Notes under the pieces: model-generated | Seen by the model: only the letters and a program-made list of their open reading frames with translations | The model's database searches: none | Told to the model about the DNA's origin: nothing | Assembly: GCA_019314005.1 (NCBI GenBank) | Contig: JAFDAE010000018.1 | Coordinates: 1 to 16,036, forward strand | Length of the DNA stretch: 16,036 nt | Reading direction: 5' to 3' | From: Deltaproteobacteria bacterium | GTDB taxonomy: Bacteria; Desulfobacterota; Desulfobacteria; C00003060; C00003106 | Part shown: positions 1 through 7,166 of the stretch, in pieces | Layout of the letters: each line of letters opens with the position of its first letter | Position numbering within the stretch: position 1 is the first letter of the stretch | Translations under genes and position numbers: made by a program

Positions 1-1
1 A

Positions 2-523
2 ACGGTTCAGATTGAGGCCGAGGAAAGGACGTGCGCAAAATGTGGCAAAGCTATGCAGGTAAAGCGAGGCAGGTTTGGATTATTTTGGGCATGCACCGGT
101 TATCCTCAGTGCCATCATACCGAACCGTACGAAGAAAAAGATAGTTCGGATATGGATTTTCCGGTGTGCAACAATGGGAAGGTACAGATCAGTCGTACGA
201 AAATCGGAAAAAATTTCTTTGTATGCTCGGACAAGGAATGTGAATTCGTCGCATGGTCGCAGCCCCACGCTATGCCGTGTCCGGTATGCGGTCATCCTTT
301 CTTGGTAGAAAAGAAAAACGCAAGAGGAGAAGTCTCTCTGAAGTGTCCCAAATCAGGGTGCAAACATCAGCAGTCCCCGCCAAAAGAAGTGGCACAAGAA
401 ATCGCAAAAAGAGAAGGCTCTAAAGCAGGCACAACAAAAAAGAGACCCAAAGCCAGCACAAAGAAAAAAGGCGTTAGCACTCAATCTAAGAAAAAGAAAA
501 CCAAACGGTCATCGAAAAAATAA
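2..523 (+). CDS. topA: DNA topoisomerase I, C-terminal zinc-ribbon tail (partial)
   Basis: This is the 3' end of a type IA topoisomerase gene. The frame is open from base 2, so the start and the catalytic TOPRIM/tyrosine core lie outside the window. The visible part holds three Topo_C zinc-ribbon modules in a row. The first has CAKC followed by a C-x4-C pair (CTGYPQC). The second keeps CSDKEC but its leading CxxC pair reads FPVC, so one zinc ligand is lost. The third has CPVC and CPKSGC. A lysine-rich tail of about 40 residues follows and ends in SSKK; such basic tails are common on bacterial TopA and aid DNA binding. It ends in TAA at 521-523, convergent with the response-regulator gene and only 20 bp from its stop. 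The family call is secure from the ribbon pattern. What cannot be judged is the enzyme core. Confidence 0.88.
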   Translation, partial: TVQIEAEERTCAKCGKAMQVKRGRFGLFWACTGYPQCHHTEPYEEKDSSDMDFPVCNNGKVQISRTKIGKNFFVCSDKECEFVAWSQPHAMPCPVCGHPFLVEKKNARGEVSLKCPKSGCKHQQSPPKEVAQEIAKREGSKAGTTKKRPKASTKKKGVSTQSKKKKTKRSSKK

Positions 524-543
524 GACCTTTGAAAAATGCGACA

Positions 544-993
544 TCAAAACCTCGCTATACTTTCGGCAAAAGTCGAATCCCGTAGTACTCTTTTGGCAAA
601 CTTTAGGTATTTTGTCACGATCGATCTAATAGCAAGCTGCAATGCGTAAGGTTTGAGAGGCTTCTCTAATAAAGAGGTAATATCCGAAGCCACACACATG
701 TTTACCACATCATCACTGGCATTTCCGGTAATGATGATCGTGTCTTCATGAGCCATGGGATATTTGTCCGCAATGGTATCAAGAAAAAAGAAGCCACTTT
801 TTCCGCCCAGAAACACATCTAATACGAAAATAGCAACTTCGGAGTCACGATTTCGACAATATATTGTCGCCTCATCGGGATCTGTAAACGCAAAAACATC
901 ACCCCACGTATAGAACCTTTTGACAATCTCTGAAACCACCTCGCATATTGCTGGATCGTCATCTACGATAATAACGTCCAACCCGTCGGCCAT
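544..993 (-). CDS. stand-alone response regulator receiver protein (CheY-like)
   Basis: A 149-residue protein made of one receiver domain and no output domain. Visible signature residues are the acidic cluster D11-D12-D13 after the first hydrophobic strand (VIIV), the predicted phospho-acceptor D59 in FVLDVF, the Thr of IITG at about T89, and K111 in LLEKP. About 30 residues follow the domain and show no DNA-binding fold, so it probably acts by protein-protein contact or relays phosphate to a partner kinase or regulator encoded elsewhere. Its ATG lies inside the 3' end of glgA (31-bp overlap, different frame), which suggests translational coupling and a link to glycogen control. No histidine kinase is present in the window. 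It ends in TGA, 20 bp from the topA stop on the other strand. The function in glycogen metabolism is inferred from position only. Confidence 0.87.
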   Translation of the reverse strand: MADGLDVIIVDDDPAICEVVSEIVKRFYTWGDVFAFTDPDEATIYCRNRDSEVAIFVLDVFLGGKSGFFFLDTIADKYPMAHEDTIIITGNASDDVVNMCVASDITSLLEKPLKPYALQLAIRSIVTKYLKFAKRVLRDSTFAESIARF

Positions 994-2393
994 ACTTGAC
1001 CATTTGTCATCAATTCCCGAAAATATTTCGGATGACTATACCACATACCGACGGCTCTATGCAAGGCAGATTCTAATGCCTCGTTATTAAAGTCATTAAA
1101 CACATAACCGTTGCGCTCTTGATACGGTTTCCAGGCATAATCCGCGTCACAAACAGTACTTGCCAATCCGCCGGTGTTACGGACGATGGGAACTGTTCCA
1201 TACTTCATGGCGATCATCTGCGTAAGACCACACGGCTCAAAAGCGCTCGGGATAACAATCATGTCTGCGCCTGCGTAAATCATATGGGCCAACTCTTCGT
1301 TGTATCCGATTTCAAGGTGGCAATCCGGATTATCATTCAAAAGATGTTTTAGCCCCCAGAATTCATTATTGATATCTCGATCAGGACTCGCACCCAACAA
1401 GACAACCTGGCATCCGTTTGCCAAGGAGTCAAAGATAGCATGTCGTATTAATTCAACCCCTTTTTGATGATCTAAGCGAGTTATAACAGAAACGATCGGT
1501 TTAAAGCCATCTCCAAGAAAAAACCTATGACGGAGGGCCTCTTTATTTTTATACTTATCATCTATGGTATCGATCGAATACCGGCATGCGATATGTGGAT
1601 CGATTGCAGGATTCCAAACATTATAATCAACACCGTTCAAAACCCCTCCAAATTTCTGACCATGTACGTAAAGGGTATGTTGAAGTCCGCAGCCAAGGTC
1701 CGAATACTTTATTTCGTCTGCATACTTGGGAGAAACGGTCGTAACGAAGTTGGAATAGACAATGCCGCCTTTCATGAGGTTTATGGCGCTGGGATTGAAG
1801 TTATCTTGAAGTCTGTCCTGGTTCATATAGTGTCCGGGATTGAGGCCGACCTGCCGAAGAATCTGTTCACCGTTTACACCCTGGTGTTTTAAATTGTGCA
1901 GAGTATAGCAGACTCTGGGGTGAGTCATCCCAAAATTCTTGTATGTCTCAAAGAGTAGTACCGGGACCAACCCTGTCTGCCAATCATGGCAGTGAATAAT
2001 CTCTGGATGTTTGTTGGACTTCAGCATGAACTCCAGGGCCGCTTTACAAAAAAACGCAAATCGCTCCGTATCATCATGATTCCCGTAGAATAGGCCCCGG
2101 TTGAAGAAGTTTTTATGAGAATGGTCCTCAATAAAAAAGCATTTCAGGCCATCCACAAAGCCGAAATATACGTCGCAGTGAAACCATTGGTCATGGTAGG
2201 GAACCCAGAGATCAGCATATGTCTTCTGTAATCCCCAAATTTGATCATACCGCATGCAATCATACTTGGGGAGGATAATCTCCACATCATTTCCCCGCAC
2301 TTGGAGTTCACGGGAGAGCCCCTGAACAACATCTCCCAGGCCTCCAACCTTTGCAACCGGCGCACACTCGGGCGTGATCATTGTGATATACAT
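963..2393 (-). CDS. glgA: glycogen synthase (GT5, ADP-glucose type)
   Basis: 476 residues with the GT-B fold plan of bacterial glycogen synthases: it adds glucose from a sugar nucleotide (ADP-glucose in the family) to the non-reducing end of alpha-1,4-glucan. The N-terminal glycine loop KVGGLGDVV has K15, matching the conserved KxGGL lysine. Other landmarks are HCHDWQTGL near 134, VSPKYADEI near 220, ITRLDHQKG with R306 and K311, and FEPCGLTQ with E386 in the acceptor/donor site. The ATG at 2393 is preceded by a weak GAAAG. The end is odd: family alignment holds through ELMTNG, then ten or so residues (QVWPTGWTLLS) replace the usual final helix (in E. coli a DFSW...YRELY-type ending of about 20 residues), because the frame runs into the response-regulator start and stops at a TAG. 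It may be truncated or recently fused to its neighbour, although all active-site motifs remain. The upstream region is repeat-filled. Confidence 0.93.
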   Translation of the reverse strand: MYITMITPECAPVAKVGGLGDVVQGLSRELQVRGNDVEIILPKYDCMRYDQIWGLQKTYADLWVPYHDQWFHCDVYFGFVDGLKCFFIEDHSHKNFFNRGLFYGNHDDTERFAFFCKAALEFMLKSNKHPEIIHCHDWQTGLVPVLLFETYKNFGMTHPRVCYTLHNLKHQGVNGEQILRQVGLNPGHYMNQDRLQDNFNPSAINLMKGGIVYSNFVTTVSPKYADEIKYSDLGCGLQHTLYVHGQKFGGVLNGVDYNVWNPAIDPHIACRYSIDTIDDKYKNKEALRHRFFLGDGFKPIVSVITRLDHQKGVELIRHAIFDSLANGCQVVLLGASPDRDINNEFWGLKHLLNDNPDCHLEIGYNEELAHMIYAGADMIVIPSAFEPCGLTQMIAMKYGTVPIVRNTGGLASTVCDADYAWKPYQERNGYVFNDFNNEALESALHRAVGMWYSHPKYFRELMTNGQVWPTGWTLLS

Positions 2394-2413
2394 TTTGTTC
2401 GTTCTTTCATGTT

Positions 2414-2455
2414 GAAGTTAGAAGACAGAAGTCAGAAGTCAGAAGACAGAGAACA
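2414..2455. repeat. tandem heptamer array, unit GAAGTCA
   Basis: Six consecutive 7-mers can be read without gaps: GAAGTTA, GAAGACA, GAAGTCA, GAAGTCA, GAAGACA, GAGAACA. The array lies 20 bp upstream of the glgA start codon, in its leader. It is non-coding as far as can be seen. It resembles cyanobacterial STRR-type heptanucleotide repeats in form. No function is known to me. Confidence 0.85.
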
Positions 2456-2472
2456 GAATTGTTTTGAAAGAT

Positions 2473-2626
2473 GAACGTCCAACATATTAAAAGATGAACG
2501 TCCAACATCGAACATCGAACGTCGAACGTCGAATAATGATGTCGCTCCGCTCCTCTTTTTCAGTCTGTTTCTTCATCTTTTCCCATTCAACATTCGATGT
2601 TGGACGTTCGATGTTCGATGTTCATT
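2473..2626. repeat. inverted pair of tandem heptamer arrays, unit GAACGTC/GAACATC
   Basis: The left side has two blocks: GAACGTC, CAACATA at 2473-2486, then GAACGTC, CAACATC, GAACATC, GAACGTC, GAACGTC, GAATAAT at 2496-2537. The right side (2585-2626) reads ATTCAAC, ATTCGAT, GTTGGAC, GTTCGAT, GTTCGAT, GTTCATT, which is the reverse complement of the same unit family. The two sides could pair to form a long imperfect stem around a roughly 47-base pyrimidine-rich loop. Together with 2414-2455 it fills most of the 286-bp gap between glgA and the GH57 gene. No conventional promoter was recognised there. Confidence 0.85.
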
Positions 2627-2679
2627 AGTCCATCCTGTGCAAAAATAACTTAGCGCTTATGACCTCTGCCCCCCGGCCC

Positions 2680-4122
2680 CTAAAAATCACGCTCCAATAC
2701 ATCCACCCCCCGTCTACAAATCTCACGGGCATAATCCGTCCATATTCCCTGCCCCCAATATCTGAAACAGCTTGTTTGAGACAAAAGGAGATACAAAAGC
2801 GCGTTTCGATAGTTGTGACTATTCTTATCCACATCACGATTATCTAATTTCTCATGAAAGAGGGCGCTCAGCTTATTTATGGGGTCCAATACATTCTCAT
2901 ATCCTCGAACCCAACTCAGATTGTTGGTCCATGAACCCCCCTCCATGTGGAACCGATCATCTGCTGTTTCCGCTTCTTTTATTGCCTTTTCTACCACACC
3001 CTCGGAAAAAGTTGTAACCTTATCCCAGATCCGATGCTGTCCCCATGGATAGATAGGGATATAATCCTCTTCAGAAAATCCAGCGCTTTCAATCAGTTCC
3101 AAAAATTCGGTTCCGTTCAGGGCAACAGTACCTTCTTTGCCAATCTGGTAAAAAGCGTTTTTATAACCGTCGGGGAACTCATTCATCATTACCCCCCCAT
3201 TTTCACCGTCACCTATCTGAAGCACATATGGGGGTATACGCCTTTCTTGTAGTGTCATTGAATGAAGAGATAATGCCTCATAATATGGCTGCATCTGAGC
3301 CACCAGTTTTGTATCCGACCCTTGTGTTTTAATGAGAGCGGTTATAGAAACCTCCTCTCCTTTTGAATTGCGGGCAATTAATTTATGGGGGAGATGCTGC
3401 CTGGAAAGCCCGTCCCCGTTTAAGTTCTCCACTGAATGCTCCTGTATCAAGATCCATTTATACCCGCACTCTTTTAATGCCTTTACATACTCGTAACAGA
3501 CATCAGGATGGTTCGGAAGATTCATCTCAGGGGGGGAAAAGCCTTTTACTCTACTTAGCGCTTCAAGGCCGAAAATAGAAGCAAAATTGTGCTGCCAAGC
3601 CTTGATATGTAGTATAATATCCGGCACAGGAGTGGATGCCACCACTGCGTGACTCCACATGGTTCCCAGCCATTCAACGTGGCGGTTATAATAAGGATCG
3701 CAGGTGATTTTTTTCAGATTATCAAGAATATCCCCCCTTTCCATCTGACGCAGGCCCCAGAGAAGATTTCCCGAATAGTCGAGCATAACTCGCGGACGCT
3801 TTCCCTTTTCAACCAACTCCGGTATAAAATCCCCCATCCGGCTGTAACACCAGGCAAATACCGGGGCATTATGATTGTCTCCAATATCGGGGTGTTGCAT
3901 CATATAATCGAGATGACCGGTTAAACCTGCAGTGGCGAGATCGTCTCCACCGGCAGGAATAGTCGGTTGGTGCATATGCAAAGCTATCCCAAAGGCGGAA
4001 TTAACCTTATCTAAGGAGATATCGGTAGCCTGAAGAAAAACGGGTTCAGACTTTCCGGTCGCATGGTCTATCTCCTCTTCGTGCCCGCAAATATTAGGCA
4101 ACCCATTAATAATCTCTTTCAT
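2680..4122 (-). CDS. glycoside hydrolase family 57 protein (alpha-glucan acting)
   Basis: 480 residues with the GH57 plan. After about 45 residues comes the family signature LHMHQP (48-53). The probable nucleophile region is KGFSPPEM with E199, and IGDGENGG around 303-309 (D305) is the likely CSR-4 acid/base segment. GH57 enzymes are intracellular retaining alpha-glucan hydrolases, glucanotransferases or branching enzymes; no signal peptide is visible, in line with a cytosolic glycogen substrate. Which reaction this one performs cannot be told from the motifs alone. It starts at ATG 4122 with a purine-rich GAGAGG/GAGTGA stretch upstream, and ends in TAG at 2680-2682, with a second in-frame stop (TAA) ten codons later. 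It sits between the broken DUF1957 GH57 gene (93 bp upstream) and glgA (286 bp downstream), so co-transcription with the first is likely. The protein looks complete. Confidence 0.87.
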   Translation of the reverse strand: MKEIINGLPNICGHEEEIDHATGKSEPVFLQATDISLDKVNSAFGIALHMHQPTIPAGGDDLATAGLTGHLDYMMQHPDIGDNHNAPVFAWCYSRMGDFIPELVEKGKRPRVMLDYSGNLLWGLRQMERGDILDNLKKITCDPYYNRHVEWLGTMWSHAVVASTPVPDIILHIKAWQHNFASIFGLEALSRVKGFSPPEMNLPNHPDVCYEYVKALKECGYKWILIQEHSVENLNGDGLSRQHLPHKLIARNSKGEEVSITALIKTQGSDTKLVAQMQPYYEALSLHSMTLQERRIPPYVLQIGDGENGGVMMNEFPDGYKNAFYQIGKEGTVALNGTEFLELIESAGFSEEDYIPIYPWGQHRIWDKVTTFSEGVVEKAIKEAETADDRFHMEGGSWTNNLSWVRGYENVLDPINKLSALFHEKLDNRDVDKNSHNYRNALLYLLLSQTSCFRYWGQGIWTDYAREICRRGVDVLERDF

Positions 4123-4168
4123 ATCACTCTATAACCTCTCTTGCCTCCCCAAGTATTCTCGGGCCGGT

Positions 4169-4203
4169 TCTTCATTCGTCAATCGTCAATCTTCAATCGT
4201 CAC
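4169..4203. repeat. tandem heptamer array, unit TCGTCAA
   Basis: Five consecutive 7-mers: TCTTCAT, TCGTCAA, TCGTCAA, TCTTCAA, TCGTCAC. The array lies in the 93-bp spacer between the two GH57 genes, 12 bp past the stop of the upstream gene. It has the same heptamer form as the other arrays in the window but a different unit. Confidence 0.75.
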
Positions 4204-4215
4204 TTACTTAACCAC

Positions 4216-5844
4216 TCAACCAAAGTGCTTATAATCTATGGTCTCCGGAAAAATATTGTCCATTATCTCAAGCGCGCGCAGCTTGCGCGAGTCGATGTTC
4301 CCCTGGTAGAGCGCCTCTTCCAAGTAGTAGAATCTCGCCAATTGATCTTTTACCCGTCGATAGGCATAATCGACAGTGGTTCCGGTCTTCATAATAAAGG
4401 CCCAATCCGAGCTTTGGGCGAGAAGCAAGGATCGAGCAGCCTGATTGAGGGCTCTTTGCGCTAAAGAATCAGGCGGTCTGTCTTTGAAACGGTTCACTAA
4501 CTGCTTCATCCTTCGCGCGGTCTGATGAATGTGAGGATAAATCCAATCATTCTCCTCATTGAGCCAAAATTCATAATAGCCGTTCATTCCCCACGTAGAT
4601 GGCGCAGGAGTAGCTGTCTCCTCGGGTGGATACTGTTCGAGGTATTCCGAAGGTGTGATCATGCATAATGTATCTTGTTCGGAATAGATCTTTCGGATCA
4701 GGGCATCGAGCCAGAGCGGCCCCTCGAACCACCAGTGTCCAAAGAGTTCGGCATCATATGGGGCCGTTACAATGGGGGGCTTGTCCATGTCCATTGCGTG
4801 AGACTTAATTTGTTTGATCCGACAGGAAAGAAAATCATGAGCGTGTATATCGGCTTTATAGGCGGCCGCCTCCGGGTTATACGGTTTCTTATGATCCGTA
4901 TTCCCGGTAATACGGTAATATTTCATTCCCGTGTTCACACGGATGCGCCCATCATGTATATACGGCTTGATATAATTAAAATCGAGATCAAATCCTCTGT
5001 CACGATAAAATTCTCTGTAATCAGTATCCCCGGGATAGCCTTCCGTACTACTCCAGACCTGGCGGGAAGATTCCTCATCCCGGCCAAAGGCCGCTATTCC
5101 TGATGGGCAGGCTATAGGCGCCAAGGTCCCGTATTTCAAGGGCTGGTCAGCATTTGTTATGCCGTGTGTTTCAGTAAAGAAAAATCTAAACCCTGCATCA
5201 TACAAAAGTGCATCAAGCCCAGGATAATAACCGCACTCAGGAAGCCAAATGCCGGCGGGAGGTTTGCCAAAAAGGCGATCAAAATGTTCTATAGCTGTAA
5301 AAATCTGACCTCTGACAGCGGCCGGCACTACCTTAAGAAGCGGTATCAGGGCATGAGTTGCACTGGTGGTTATTATCTCCAGGACTCCCTGATTTTGGAA
5401 CTTTTTAAAGGCTGAAAGGAGTCGACCATCGTACCGGTCAGAAAAGATAGTCAGCGACCTTGAAAACATCTGATGATAATAGATGGCCAGCGAATGAAAG
5501 TTTGTGTCGTTGCGGGTTCTGTCGATCTCCTTTTCCGAGAGCGCTATAAGTTTTTTTAAATGTCGAACATAGCGTTCTTGCAGTAAGGAGTCCTCCATCA
5601 TACATAACAGTGGTGGTGAGAGGGAAATAGTAAGACGAAATTTGATATTATCAAGTACAAGAAAATCAATGACCTAGATGAGAGGAACCTAAGATTCAAA
5701 GAGGACCTCAAAGAACCAATCTTCTTCTAAAAAATTTTCATATTCCGGATGCCGCACATACGGAAGATGGGCATGCAGCACAAGGCAAAGAAAACCTTTC
5801 GCCGTATTTTTGTCATTTGTCATTTGACATTTGTCATTTGTCAT
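4216..5844 (-). pseudogene. GH57 1,4-alpha-glucan branching enzyme (DUF1957/AmyC type) interrupted by two in-frame TAG codons
   Basis: The uninterrupted part (461 codons from ATG 5601) matches the AmyC-like GH57/DUF1957 branching enzyme: GIWLPECGYYPGLDALL carries the nucleophile Glu (E203 counted from 5844), APYDAELFGHWWFEGP the second catalytic Asp (D364), followed by the helical DUF1957 C-terminal domain (SSWG-like STWGMNGYYEFWLN, AQSSDWAFI). That part lacks the GH57 N-terminus. The missing piece is present upstream in the same frame: KGFLCLVLHAHLPYVRHPEY, then FLEEDW, then two TAG codons at 5689-5691 (codon 52) and 5674-5676 (codon 57), then FRLTISLSPPL leading straight into the long frame. 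No frameshift is needed; full length would be about 543 codons, near the usual 530. The first TAG replaces the Tyr of the conserved ETYIPLL. Most likely a nonsense pseudogene, redundant with GlgB; amber recoding, sequencing error or a shortened protein from 5601 are alternatives. The start could be 5844 or 5823, both inside a heptamer array. Confidence 0.8.
5810..5844. repeat. tandem heptamer array, unit TTGTCAT (ATGACAA on minus)
   Basis: Five consecutive 7-mers: TTGTCAT, TTGTCAT, TTGACAT, TTGTCAT, TTGTCAT. On the minus strand each unit begins with ATG, so the array offers start codons in all three frames. The ones at 5844 and 5823 are in frame with the GH57 branching gene and would give it an N-terminus of repeat origin (MTNDKCQMTNDK). 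No clear Shine-Dalgarno sequence precedes it. Confidence 0.85.
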
Positions 5845-5882
5845 TTACTTGACCATTCAACCATTTGAGCTTGTTGTAAAAT

Positions 5883-5938
5883 GTAGTGCGGCCCTTTAGG
5901 GCTGCCATATATTCCGCAAGGCTAAAGCCATGCACTAC
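5883..5938. repeat. REP/BIME-like palindromic element
   Basis: The element is bounded by the inverted heptamers GTAGTGC (5883-5889) and GCACTAC (5932-5938). Inside are two short hairpins, GCCC-TTTA-GGGC (5891-5902) and GGCT-AA-AGCC (5920-5929). This nested layout is that of REP-type elements, which are often mobilised by RAYT transposases. None is encoded here. It lies between the DUF4912 gene and the GH57 branching gene, where it could affect the transcript in between. Confidence 0.65.
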
Positions 5939-5992
5939 GAAATACGCCTTAGCAGTATTCTTTCAAGGAGTTAACTCAACTGAGTTTCTTGG

Positions 5993-6841
5993 CTATCCAT
6001 CATGTTTGATTTTTAAAAGAGATACAATATCTTCTTTATCTTTAATCGAAATACGATGATTGAATGAGCCGTCCGGTCTAATCGTTACTTTTTCGCCTGC
6101 TATGGTGGGCCGTGTTCCAGGTTTTACCCGTCCAAAGACACGAATTTCAACATTAACCTCGAGTTCCTCTGAACTCTCGCCGCCGGTATAAAAAACTCCC
6201 ACAGGTTGAGCGCTGAAGTTGACTGTATCGGACCTTTCTTTGCTCTCCAGGGGAGAAACAGACAAAGGCACGGACGAGTCCGTTTCATCCGAATTAGTCA
6301 GAGAAGCATCTAACAGATCATCAGAAGTTACTTCTGCCGTGGTCTTGGCCTCTTGGCGCTCTGGTGGTGCGATATTCTCCTTATTATCATTCATTGATCC
6401 TCTATGAATTTTATAGTCCGGAGGGGAAACAACCTCATTCGATTTTGCCAGTACAAAAAAATCGCCATCAGGCCTCAGCAGCCCGATCTCGGCAAAATAC
6501 GGCGTCTGAGGCATGACATTGACATATATGCTGCTTTGCATTCCCTGGATTTCAGAATCAAAAAAGCCGTTGCCGGAATGCTGTGAGTTTGTAAGTGTAG
6601 TGTGAACCCGCAAGGTCAACGAGCCTTCCGGTGCGTCATCTCTCAGGCTGTCAAGTATGCTTTCAATTCTCGAGGGCTCGATATTCCAGTATGCATGAAT
6701 CGTATAGGGGTCAACCTCCATCAAAGTTATTAGAGTATCTGATATAGGCCTTGGAAAATATGAGGACACTTCTTCTGAAACAGCGATTAGTTCAGCATCG
6801 GCAAGGGTAGATTGGAGTTCGCTTTTATCTGGATTGTCCAT
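5993..6841 (-). CDS. DUF4912 domain protein
   Basis: 282 residues. Residues of about 25-145 match the DUF4912 pattern: an opening segment with LITLMEVDPYTIHAYWNI (the DPYxxxAYW core) and a closing segment YFAEIGLLRPDGDFFVLAKSNEVVSPP. A low-complexity acidic/Ser linker (about 150-225) follows, and then a second small module around VFGRVKPGTRPTIAGEKVTI that resembles the carbohydrate-related extra strand repeat seen after DUF4912 in similar proteins. The domain has no assigned reaction; it recurs next to GH57 and glycogen genes, so a glucan-binding or scaffold role is plausible but inferred. No signal peptide or membrane segment is visible. The start at ATG 6841 has GAAGG eight bases upstream. 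It ends in TAG at 5993-5995, with an in-frame TGA nine codons later. It is the first gene of the leftward glycogen block, divergent from glgB. Confidence 0.82.
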   Translation of the reverse strand: MDNPDKSELQSTLADAELIAVSEEVSSYFPRPISDTLITLMEVDPYTIHAYWNIEPSRIESILDSLRDDAPEGSLTLRVHTTLTNSQHSGNGFFDSEIQGMQSSIYVNVMPQTPYFAEIGLLRPDGDFFVLAKSNEVVSPPDYKIHRGSMNDNKENIAPPERQEAKTTAEVTSDDLLDASLTNSDETDSSVPLSVSPLESKERSDTVNFSAQPVGVFYTGGESSEELEVNVEIRVFGRVKPGTRPTIAGEKVTIRPDGSFNHRISIKDKEDIVSLLKIKHDG

Positions 6842-6868
6842 AGAGTTACCTTCATGATCTCACACAAA

Positions 6869-6897
6869 GAGACCTTTGCAAATTTTTCAAAGATCTC
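6869..6897. repeat. small inverted repeat in the DUF4912 leader
   Basis: GAGACCTTTG (6869-6878) pairs with CAAAGATCTC (6888-6897), nine of ten positions, around a 9-base loop. It lies about 28-56 bp upstream of the DUF4912 start codon. A similar half-site, GACCTTTGAAAAATG, lies at the topA 3' end (524 onward), which suggests a dispersed repeat rather than a gene-specific operator. Confidence 0.45.
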
Positions 6898-6925
6898 GAG
6901 ACGTCTTGAATAGAGCATCATCCTT

Positions 6926-7087
6926 GATGGCGTCGTAAAAAGTCCAATCTACTGCGTTGTAGTAGTTTTTCAGGCATTCGACATACCATATGTATGCCTT
7001 CATACCTGAAAAACTATTACGCCTTGTGTATTGACCTTTTTTACTTAGCCATCCTTTATCAAACTCAAGACTTTTTACGAAGTCATC
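6926..7087. mobile_element. MITE-like palindromic element, copy 1 (162 bp)
   Basis: Nineteen-bp terminal inverted repeats, left 6926-6944 and right 7069-7087, match at 17 of 19 positions around the core CGTAAAAAGTC. ATCCTT lies directly on both outer borders (6920-6925 and 7088-7093), as a target-site duplication would. Inside is a 16-bp stem (6959-6974 with 7005-7020) capped by CATAC-CATAT-GTATG. A second copy lies at 11995-12146. It encodes no transposase, so it would depend on one in trans. A 71-codon frame across it is a by-product. It lies between the divergent DUF4912 and glgB genes, directly upstream of the glgB promoter. Confidence 0.8.
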
Positions 7088-7091
7088 ATCC

Positions 7092-7121
7092 TTGACAGAC
7101 AAAGAAAGACTAACGTATAAT
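7092..7121 (+). promoter_or_regulatory. consensus sigma-70 promoter for glgB
   Basis: TTGACA at 7092-7097 and TATAAT at 7116-7121 are both exact consensus hexamers with an 18-bp spacer. Transcription should begin near 7128, giving a leader of about 90 bases before the glgB start. The -35 box overlaps the direct repeat bordering the MITE-like element. Confidence 0.78.
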
Positions 7122-7166
7122 TTACCTTAATTTTGTTTATGATGTCAATTTCTTTTACGTGTTACA

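Noticed and set aside
2414..2626. CRISPR-like array
   Set aside because: The repeats are contiguous 7-mers without unique spacers, and no cas genes are present.
4675..5103. 142-codon frame opposite the GH57 branching gene
   Set aside because: The minus strand carries the conserved GH57/DUF1957 motifs; no domain or start site on this strand.
5676..5689. Pyrrolysine or other amber recoding as the leading explanation for the two TAG codons
   Set aside because: The flanking residues also diverge from the family consensus, three nearby genes use TAG as a terminator, and no pyl gene is seen. It is kept only as an alternative to be tested.
6887..7102. 71-codon minus-strand frame
   Set aside because: It lies across the MITE-like element and its terminal repeats, has no homology I recognise, and the second copy of the element does not keep the frame. 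It is a by-product of the repeat.
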